DNA of 21,920 nt from Auxenochlorella pyrenoidosa (taxonomy: Eukaryota; Chlorophyta; Trebouxiophyceae; Chlorellales; Chlorellaceae): the NCBI GenBank assembly GCA_001430745.1, contig KQ482032.1, positions 1,649,202 through 1,671,121 of the forward strand. The letters run 5' to 3'. Numbering within the stretch: position 1 is the stretch's first letter; each line of letters opens with the position of its first letter. The translations under genes and the position numbers were made by a program. The notes under the pieces are model-generated. The model was not told the DNA's origin. It did not search any database and saw only the letters and a program-made list of their open reading frames with translations. This document shows, in pieces, positions 1-7,700 of this stretch.

Positions 1-14
1 CCCCCCCGGGGCAG

Positions 15-609
15 CTGAATGACGCGCACGTCAAGCTGGGCGCCGAGGACGGCCTGGCCTTTGCCAGCGTCAACCCCACCGCCGCGCTGGAGCTCATGCG
101 CTGGCTGCAGCGCTCCCAGCCCCAGGGCCTGCACCTCTTCTTCGACACCTTTCCCCGCAAAGGCAAGGCCCAGGCCTGGGAGGGGCTGGCGGGTCTGAGG
201 GGCCCGTAGTAGAGGCGGGTTCGGAGGAACATACAGCTTTGCTTGCGATTCACTGCTCTGTGCCCAGCGTCCCACCAGGCAGCTGGCCTTAACTTGCGTG
301 CTGAGGTATGCCCTACCATGGCGTCTGCCGACAGAGTGTCGCCTGCGCTGCTGCACGCTCTCGCACCCTGCGCCCTCCGGCGCTGCTGCTGCCGGCCTGC
401 CTGCAGAGGACCCTGTCCGGGAGGCAGAGTATAACATCCGGCGGGCCAGGGCGCTGTGGACACGCGCGGCGCGGCTCGCAGCGGCCGGCATCGACCGGTT
501 TGCTGACAGCCACGACGCACTGGGCGCGCTGGAGCTGCTGGAAGAGGACGAGGCAGCAGCAGGCGCGGCAGCAGGTGCAGAAAAGGCAGCAGCGTCTGCT
601 GAGGATTGA
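15..609 (+). CDS. TIM-barrel sugar isomerase, 3' end only (partial)
   Basis: Two exons are visible, 15-162 and 407-609 (stop TGA). The first begins after a possible acceptor (gcag, 11-14), although the frame stays open to the window edge. The intron 163-406 has a GC donor (AAAG|GCAAGG) and a CTGCAG acceptor; joining in phase 1 gives the continuous motif FDTFPRKEDPVREAEYNIRR. Motifs such as LGAEDGL, a VNPTAALELM helix and the FDTFP strand followed by EDPVREAE resemble the C-terminal part of xylose-isomerase-like TIM-barrel sugar isomerases (the L-rhamnose isomerase-like group). These interconvert aldoses and ketoses with a divalent metal; the FDTFP segment belongs to a late barrel strand. The C terminus ends in an Ala/Glu-rich tail (EEDEAAAG...). 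The N-terminal barrel lies outside the window, so the substrate cannot be inferred. The family assignment is from memory of motifs; the exon structure is firmer than the product name. Confidence 0.6.
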
Positions 610-691
610 CCCTGCGTGAGTGGCTGGTGCCTCCCATCCGCAGTGGCCCCTCTGGTCATGTCGCTTTGGCTCGCTTGCCTGTGCTGCACTT

Positions 692-696
692 TTACA
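692..696 (-). promoter_or_regulatory. Candidate poly(A) signal TGTAA for the Kazal gene
   Basis: The plus strand reads ttaca, that is TGTAA on the minus strand, the motif typically found shortly before the cleavage site in green algal mRNAs. It is the nearest such motif after the Kazal stop codon. If used, the 3' UTR would include the hairpin at 859-892. A five-base match is weak evidence. Confidence 0.25.
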
Positions 697-858
697 AAAT
701 TTTCAGCACCAAACATTGTGCAACATTGCAAGCCTCGCTCAACACTGCGATGCTGGCAGCATCCACAAGCTCAGGTAACAAAACTTGTGTCGGATCAGTC
801 CACCTGCCGCTTCCCACCAAAATCTGTTGGGCAGCTCAGCTGGTGCTGGCTGGGAGCT

Positions 859-892
859 TCCCGCTCAGCCCTCGGCTGAGGGCTGAGCGGGA
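859..892. repeat. Perfect inverted repeat (14-bp stem, 6-nt loop)
   Basis: The left arm is 859-872 (TCCCGCTCAGCCCT), the loop is 873-878 (cggctg) and the right arm is 879-892, the exact reverse complement. The GC-rich stem would make a stable RNA hairpin on either strand. It lies between two convergent genes, in the likely 3' UTR of one or both. Confidence 0.85.
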
Positions 893-940
893 CCGCCCAC
901 TGGAAAGTAATCAAAAATTCAAAACTCACGGGCAAGGCCC

Positions 941-963
941 AAGCCACGTGGCTTAGTGCACTA
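941..963. repeat. Two abutting perfect palindromes, one with a CACGTG core
   Basis: Positions 941-954 read AAGCCACGTGGCTT, a 14-bp perfect palindrome containing the G-box core CACGTG. Positions 954-963 read TAGTGCACTA, a 10-bp palindrome sharing one base with the first. In plants CACGTG is bound by bZIP and bHLH factors, but no start codon is close here, so a promoter role is not supported by position. Confidence 0.6.
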
Positions 964-1070
964 GCCTTGCGACAATTCACACGGGAGTGGGTGGGGCCAG
1001 CCTCAGGCCGTACACTGCATGCCCTCCTGCTGCAGCTCTTCCTGACCGCAGGCAACCACTCAGCACGCAT

Positions 1071-2003
1071 TCACACGGGGATCTCCACAGAGCAGGCGCC
1101 CTTGGTGCAGACTGCCGGGTTCTTCAGGTTTATGTTGCAGCACTTGGCCTGCAGGCAGGGTGGGGCCAGGGTGGGCAGGTCACGCGTGCCAGCATGCCAC
1201 ATCGGTTCCGTTGAATGGTTTTCTGCAGCGAGGCCCCATGCATCATCAAGGCTGGCTAGTCATGGTTGTAACGCACCAGGCAGGGGTTGGAGAAGGTCCT
1301 GCCGCAGCAGCACACCGGGTCGTAGATGGTGGGGCACAGCACGGCGGCGCAGCCTGCAGGGCCAGGTGGCAAGCGGTTCCAGGCGACTCTGTGGTGGGGC
1401 CAGCAAGGGCTGCTGGGCATGCAGAACACAGCACCCGTAGGCTTGATCAGGTATCGTCGAACACTGCAGCGGGCCGTACCAACAAGCAGGCGTGCCGAGC
1501 GCCCCTCACCAGGGCACTCAGTGGGGCACTGGCATGTGCCGGCCACACAGTTCTTGGCTCCGCAGCACGCGGCCTGGCAGGCTGCAGGAACGGCATAGAG
1601 GTGGTTGCTTGAGTCAGGATGGGCCGGGGATGAGGGGCAAGAGCCGCTGTGCGCTGTGAGCAGAGGGGCTATCTGACAGAGCCACCATGACAGGACCAAG
1701 CCCTGCTGGCGCCGAGCGCACGGGAGGAGAAGGTGCGGCGCCCGCAGCAGACGGGGCTGTAGATGGCGGGGCAGAAGACGCCACGGCACCCAGGGCAGCG
1801 CACAGAGCGCTGTGCCACGGCAGAGGCCGCAAAGCTGCAGTGGTTTGGAAGGGACGCTACTGCCACTCAGGAAGCTGCGTCCACTCTATGCGTCGACAAT
1901 GCGCCAAGTGAGCTCTAATGCAAGGGGGCATGCCAGCCGGCCGGCGTCACCTGGCCAGCAGCATGCAGATGAGGAGGCAGGGCATGCTGGGTGTGCCACT
2001 CAT
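1071..2003 (-). CDS. Secreted Kazal-type serine protease inhibitor, two domains
   Basis: Five exons on the minus strand: 1951-2003, 1722-1834, 1510-1581, 1277-1353, 1071-1148, all with GT-AG introns (116-156 nt) and matching phases, giving 130 aa. Residues 1-25 form a signal peptide (MSGTPSMPCLLICMLLAS, then FAASAVAQ), so the product should enter the secretory pathway. Two Cys-rich repeats follow. Each has the core C-x3-(F/L)-CP-x-IY-x-PVCC-x-GR-type sequence ending in TFS and a Cys-rich tail (CQAACC..KNC and CLAKCC..AVC), the pattern of Kazal inhibitors, which block serine proteases by presenting a reactive loop. A linker CQCPTECPG joins the repeats and the tail ends GACSVEIPV. The doubled Cys (VCC, VCCC) is unlike the animal consensus. 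ATG 2003 is the first ATG in frame; ATG 1985 is an alternative that keeps the signal peptide. The target protease is unknown; defence or control of extracellular proteases is an inference. Confidence 0.8.
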
Positions 2004-2755
2004 GGCTTCGAGGACAGACAGGCCTGCAGGGGGCCCAGCGAATGGCGGAGGGATTCGTGCGGTATGCGCGTGCGGCAGCGGCGCCACTAGATACTGCAGG
2101 ATTGCGAGGTTTGCGCAACGTCGCAACCTGAGACTTTTGGTCTGTACACATCCTGCGGATGCATTTTGGCCTAAGCGCAGGGCGAACACCCAAGAGAGTT
2201 GTAGTTCCTTGACACTTTGGCGCCGCTGCGGCCGCCACTCGCGCAGCCAAAGCCAGTCAGCTCACCGCAATGAGACTTGATGACGAAAGGTTCAACATCC
2301 GTTTGCTGTGGCGAGATATGAGGCCGCCGCGCTGAAGATGCCATGTGCAGCGTGCGCAGCAGCAGGAGCTACTGCCGCTGCTGCCCATGTGTGGTGCACA
2401 TTCACTGCAAACGAGGCGTCGCAGATGCCATGCATGGCAGCATATGCCTGCTAGAATACAGTGTTAATGTTGTCAATGCCTGTCAGGAGACCGGCCTGGA
2501 TGAAATGATGGTGCCGCCGTGCAGTTGGCAATACCCCAGCGCGCCCAGCAGATGCGCCGTCCGTGGCTTTGCCATACCAGGCCTGTCAAGGCGCCCTAGG
2601 CCAGCAGAATGGACAATTGCCTACAAGAGGGATGTGCAGCATGACATGCACTCCAAAGCCTTCTTCGATGTTGGGCGGCATGCGCCCCGTGCAGCGGCAG
2701 CAGCGCCTGCAGTGAGCTTACAGCGTAGGGCTGCAATACTGCCCGCCCAGGGCCA
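2004..2755. other. Intergenic region between glucuronokinase 3' end and Kazal gene 5' end
   Basis: Both flanking genes are on the minus strand, so this stretch should contain the glucuronokinase 3' UTR at its high-coordinate side and the Kazal promoter and 5' UTR at its low-coordinate side. No exon with recognisable protein similarity was found. A long plus-strand open frame crosses it and runs into glucuronokinase coding sequence, with low-complexity content, and is not credible. No clear TATA box was seen. Confidence 0.55.
2718..2722 (-). promoter_or_regulatory. Candidate poly(A) signal TGTAA of glucuronokinase
   Basis: TGTAA on the minus strand (ttaca on plus) lies 34-38 nt past the glucuronokinase stop codon, a sensible position for the green-algal polyadenylation motif, though the resulting 3' UTR would be short. 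Confidence 0.4.
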
Positions 2756-4598
2756 TCATTCGATGCCACATGCAGGGTCGTGCAGCTGCGGCCCCACCAC
2801 GACAAGCACGCACTGCAGCCCCCGCGCCCTGCAAGCTGCCCGCAGCGCCGCTGCCTGGCCATCTCCCTCTGGGCACAGCGCCACCACTGCGCCGCCGCTG
2901 CCCGTCAGCTTGGCGGCAGCACCCACAGAGGCGGCCACGTCGGCCATGGCCAGGCTGGCAGCACTCACGACGGCGTCCCCAAACAGCTGCCGCCGCAGGC
3001 TGAGGTTTTCCCTCATCAGCGCCGCCAGCTGGGCGTGGTCCCGCTGCAGCAGGGCCTCCCGGCCCCGGGGCGCCAGCGCTGCTATGCGTGCCATCAGAGT
3101 CCTGCAGGCAGGGAGAGAGAGTGGCGGCTGCCAGCAGTGACCACGAGCAGCGATGGCTGGGCGATGGTGGGCGGTGGGAAGGTAGGGAGGCACCTGTATC
3201 AGGAGAGCTCTCCTAATCGACCCGCTGCAGCCCCTCTGCCCCCACAAAACCGCCCTCACATCACAGGCGCCGCCCTCCCCCACCTGGCCTGCTCCTCCCC
3301 AGCCAGCCACCGCTGCCGCACATCCGAGTGCACCGCCCCGCTGTCCTTGCCCTGGGCGGGCGGGGAGGCGTCGTAGATGAGGTGCAGCGGCGGCAGCAGG
3401 CCGGGGTCGAGCGCCTGGTACCGCCCCTGGGCGCTGCCAGCCAGCGCTGGGCTGAAGTCCATGTACAGAAGGCCGCCATACACCTGCAACCGGGGCCCAG
3501 GAGGGCAGGCACCATGCCAGCTGAGCGGGAGCTCAGGGGGTGGTGCGCCATCAGAGCCCAGGGCAGCGCGGGGGAGGTGGCGCGGGGTGGGCCAGGCGCT
3601 GCCTCGAGCGCCGCTGCGCCCCACACCCCGCCCACACACCTGGACCACTCTGTCCTGCAGCCCTGCTGTGATGCCCAGCAGCTGCTCCGCCTCCAGGGCC
3701 AGATGGGGACGCAGGGCCACAGGCACGGCATGCTGCACGCCATGGTGCGCCAGCAGGCAGGCGAGCGCGGCGCAGGCGAGCGCGGAGGAGCCACTCAGGC
3801 CGCACTGCGCGCCACAGACGGTGCAGCGGAGGGAGGTTTGAGGCGCAGGGATGAGCAGCGTGCATGGAGTCTGCTGAGAGGCAGAAGCACGTGACAACGA
3901 CAAGGGCGCACCTGCCGGGGGATGCTGGTTGTGTAGGACAGCGTGAAGGGCCCGGCGCCATCCAGCGGGATGCCTTGCTGCTCGCAGTGCTGGAAGAAGC
4001 GCAGGCACGTGGCCTGCAGCTGATGCGGAGGGTCGCGCAGGCTTGGTGCGCAAAGCTGCCCGCAAGTGGCGTTTGTGCAGGCAGCGCACAGGCCGTCAAC
4101 CGGGCAGCGGTGGCGGCGCACCTGCAGGATGCGCACACCGCCGTAAAAGCCGCGGCTGAGGATGTGGCTGGCCAGGCCCTCCAGCCCAGCAAACTCCTGG
4201 GGGTCGTGCTCGGGGTTGGGCAGGAGGCGCAGCGTGGGCGAGGGGCGCAGCGTCACCTGCGGCTGGCACAAAACAGGGCGCAGGCCAGCAATCCAGTGGA
4301 TAGCGAGAACCAGGAAAACAAGGGTTTGCAGCCCTTCTGTTGGTTACATTGTAAGCAGTGAAAAGGTTCCTGCCACACAGTCAGGGCAGAGCAGGCGACA
4401 GGAGGTCGAGAGCGCCGGCCGTCGAGCGCGGCAGCGTGGGGGCAGCAGAATTTGCAGCACCTCTGCGGCAAAGTTTGCGAGGCTGCAGCCGATCACGGCC
4501 CCTCCGTAGCCATCGCTCGGATTGCCAAGCAGCCCGATACGAGCACAGCAGCGCGACACCACAGTCCCGTCTTCTCTTCTTTCGCACAACGGGCTCAT
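2756..4598 (-). CDS. GLCAK: Glucuronokinase (GHMP kinase family)
   Basis: Six exons on the minus strand: 4461-4598, 4122-4256, 3912-4013, 3640-3804, 3284-3483, 2756-3101. All introns are GT-AG and phases match, giving 361 aa, close to the plant enzymes (about 360 aa). The enzyme phosphorylates D-glucuronate at C1 with ATP; a pyrophosphorylase then makes UDP-glucuronate, the precursor of pentoses and uronic acids in wall polysaccharides. Seen in the protein: N-terminal ARIGLLGNPSDGYGG (residues 19-33), FYGGVRILQ at the end of exon 2, the GHMP phosphate-binding motif GLSGSSA (127-133) preceded by SIPRQ, AGLQDRVVQVYGGLLYMDFS across the exon 4/5 junction, PPLHLIYDASP, VHSDVRQRW, then LFGDAVVSAA and the third GHMP motif AAKLTGSGGAVV (309-320). 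No key element looks missing. Start ATG 4598 is the first that gives the plant-like N terminus. The MSH4 stop lies only 141 bp upstream, so the promoter is very short or overlaps the MSH4 3' end. Confidence 0.93.
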
Positions 4599-4739
4599 CG
4601 GCTACAAGTTGTGCACCGGTGGTGATGTGATCGACAGCGGCGTTGGATACAAACAGGCATACCAAGGAGTGGCAGCGGCAGAAGCAAGGTGCAAGCTGCC
4701 GCCACCTGCCGCTGCCCCTGCTCGCCACGCTCCTCGCCA

Positions 4740-7700
4740 TCACGGCGCTTGCAGCCCCGGCTCTTGCGCAGCTGCCAGGGCCTCCTCTGCCTCGGCTCGC
4801 AGACGCCGGAGCTGCTTCTGGGCTGCGCGCAGCTGGCGCTCATCACTGCTGCCATCGGCGTAGCTCTGCGCCACGCACGCCAGCTTCTGCACCACATCGT
4901 ACACCGCCCCCAGCTCCGCGCTGCCCGCTGTGGCGTATACCTGCACCCGCTGATCCTCGCTGGCGTCCAGCGCTGCAGGGGCTTGGCGTGCAGGCCCAGA
5001 CTGTGGTCGGTGAGAGCAGCGAGTGAGCGTGGGTGCTGGCTTGCCACCGTGGCAAGCCCACAGCTGCCGACAGCTGACACCCAAGCGGCAGGACATGCAA
5101 GACTGGAAGTTTGGTGCAAGCTCACAGCTCTGCTCACGGATGTGGGCATGCACATGCAGCCTGTGCGGCGCGCACCTGCCACCACCTCTCCAGCCGACGC
5201 CAGCACCTCGTCTGGGAAGCCCACAGCAGCCGCCAGCAGCAGGCCGTAGTGCCCCGCCTCGCAGCTGCCAGCCTGCAGCCGCCAGGAGAAGTCCAGGGCC
5301 CGCCTGCCCGCGACGTCGCCCACATCAAAGTGCCAGGCCTTGGCCGCCGGGTAGACGGCGGCCAGCTCTGCCAGCTCGGCAAAGTGGGTGGCAAAGAGGG
5401 TCGGCGCTCCTGCTGCCAGCAGGGCCTCGCTGACTGCCCACGCAATGCCCACGCCGTCTGCAGGGGATGCAGGGGGGGGAGGACAACTGCAGGGCAGCTG
5501 AACACATCGTAACAGGCATGCAAGGTGCATCCGCATGCCTGCCCTGCCGCTGCCCTAGCTGCCTGCACTGTGGTGCAGTGTCACAGGCGGCACGCGTATT
5601 CTCAAAACTTCTGCAGGTGGCAGCCCAGTCAAACACAAGTGCTGCAGGTCGCATGCGCTGCCCAGCATGCGGGATCTGCCGTTGCTGTGCAGCCCCACCC
5701 GCGGTGGATGTGGCCCTGCCCAGCTCGTCGATGAGCACCAGGCTCTGGGGTGTAGCGCTGCCCAGGATGTAGGCCACCTCCTGCAGGCAGATATTAAGCA
5801 GAGGCACCCAGGGAGCCAAAGAAAACAGGGCCGAGCCGTTACAGACAGGGGGGGGGGGGGGGGGGTGCAAGCACTCTGCCCCAGCCGTACCAGCCAGCCA
5901 CGACAGGGCCGCCCTCAGTCTGGGAGCCCTTTCCTGGCAAAGCAGCCAGCCGGCTCGGTGGCACCTGCCGCTCGGCCAGGGACTGTCCCCCACCTGCATC
6001 TCGAGCAGAAAGGAGCTGGAGCAGGTCTCCAGCGAGTCCCCGGTGCCCAGCCGCGACAGCAGGCGGTCGCGCGGCGGCAGCGACGCGAACGTGGCGGGCA
6101 CAAAAGCGCCGACCTGCGCCATCACGCAGCACAGCGCCACCTGGCGCAGGTAGATGGACTTGCCGCTCATGTTGGGCCCTGCACAGCAGGCGCAGGTAAA
6201 GAAGGCACGTGAGCGCGGCCTGTCACTGGGCAGCGCCAGCCAGGAAATGGCACCCAGGCATACCCTCCCACACCACAAGCAGCAGACACCATGCAGGAAC
6301 CACCAAGCATGCGCAGCTCCAGGCCCACCCATGATGACGTGGAAGGCCGAGTTGAGGGCCAGGAAGGTGTCATTGGGCTGGTAGGCCCCCCCATCCAGGC
6401 ACTCCAGCACAGGGTGCCGCGCCTCCACCAGGGCAATGGGACCGCCCTCTGTCAGCACCGGCCGCACGTAGCCCCTGCCGCCGGCGGCGGCCGCGGCGGG
6501 CATGGCAGCGGCGCCCCTGCCGCCCTGGCCCCCCAGGGTGCCGGAGGCCATCTGGGCAAAGCCATGGAGCATGTCCAGCAGGGCGAGGGCGTCCATGAGG
6601 CGGTGCAGCAGGGGCAGGTAGGTGGAGACGATGCGGTCAGACAGGCCCTCCAGGGCCTGACAGAAGGGAGGGAGGGAAGGTGGGGGGGACAGTCACCAGG
6701 TACTTGCACAATGACCAGGCTTGGTGTCTCAGACGTCGGCTGTGGCTTCTCCAGAACCGCCGGCCACGGCCATCGCCAAGCCGCAATGGCGTCCCCCCTC
6801 CTTCCCAAAGGGCACGTTCTGGCCCGCAGCCCCACAGCCGACCTGCTCCGTGAGCACCATGCAGTCGTTGCTGGTGTCCCGCAGCCGCACATTCAGCGCA
6901 TTGAGCTCCGGCGTGGTGATGTGCACAGCCCGTCCACTGCGCTGAAGCACAGAAAAGCCCGGGGGCACCCGCAGTGCGCCCTGCTGCTGGTGCTGACCGC
7001 CACGCCTGCTGTCCTGCTCCAGCATGCTTTGTTCCTCAGCCTCCATCTCAACCGACTCTTCCTCCTCCTCCAGCAGCTGCAGCGGGTGCCTCTGCCTGCT
7101 GCCGCCACGCCCACCACGCCCACCGCGGCCCCTGCCGCCGCCAGCGCTGCTGCCCAGCTGGAAGAAGAAGCCCTTCTTTGCTGTGTAGCGGACCTGCATG
7201 TCGGGCAGGCGGTGCTGCTCACGCATCCGCCCAGCCAGCTCGTGCACCTGCAGGGCAGGGCGCGAGGAATGCAAGTGAGAGCGATGGAGACCACCGGGTA
7301 TGAGATTTCTGATCTGCACATGCCAAGTAGTCAGATGATGTTCTGTTTTCAGAAATGATCTTCAAACCGTGCCTCCCTGGCCCTGCTTGCCTGCTCGGTG
7401 ACGCGGCAGAAGGTGGTTCGCGCCACATCCAGGAAGCCGTCCACACCCTTCTTTACCGCAAAGCACTGTTGCGTTCTGCGGGTTGCGGGTATGTGCACCG
7501 CGAGAACGTGCCAGTGAGCCGTGGATCGGGCTGATTGGCATGCTGCCTACTGCTGCAAAGGGGAGCAGAGCAGTCCTGGGCTGTTATGCAGCCACACAAC
7601 TCTGCCATGGTTAGGCGCGCAAGTGCCGCTGCACAAACCTGTTGAGAAAGGTGTTCTTTGCAGAGGCCACGTCCTCCTCCAGCACAGCTTCCAGCTCGGC

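Larger units (their letters stand above)
610..1070. other. Convergent intergenic region
   Basis: This gap lies between the 3' ends of the sugar isomerase (+) and the Kazal inhibitor gene (-), so it should hold both 3' UTRs. No coding exon is recognisable. It has a locally AT-rich stretch (about 905-930), a perfect hairpin at 859-892 and two abutting palindromes at 941-963. On the minus strand a TGTAA motif, the usual green-algal poly(A) signal, occurs at 692-696, 375 nt past the Kazal stop. I see no TGTAA on the plus strand in this gap. Confidence 0.6.

Noticed and set aside
1669..1789. Apparent frameshift in the first Kazal domain, after TFSS.
   Set aside because: An intron with donor GTGCGC at 1721-1716 explains it; joining to 1581 restores TFSSPCQAACC in frame.
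2343..3140. Plus-strand open frame of 265 codons with Cys-rich beginning.
   Set aside because: It overlaps the glucuronokinase last exon on the other strand, has low-complexity Ala/Arg/Ser content and no recognisable domain.
6291..7358. Long plus-strand open frame of 355 codons.
   Set aside because: It is antisense to MSH4 exons with clear ATPase and clamp motifs, and shows no credible protein features.
7465..7635. Alternative MSH4 junction giving LNRF-CFAV (donor TTT|GTGCAG, acceptor CAACAG).
   Set aside because: The pair AAC AG|gtttgt with acceptor CCGCAG before AACGCAACAG gives LNRTQQCFAV, in line with the family's RTQKC motif.
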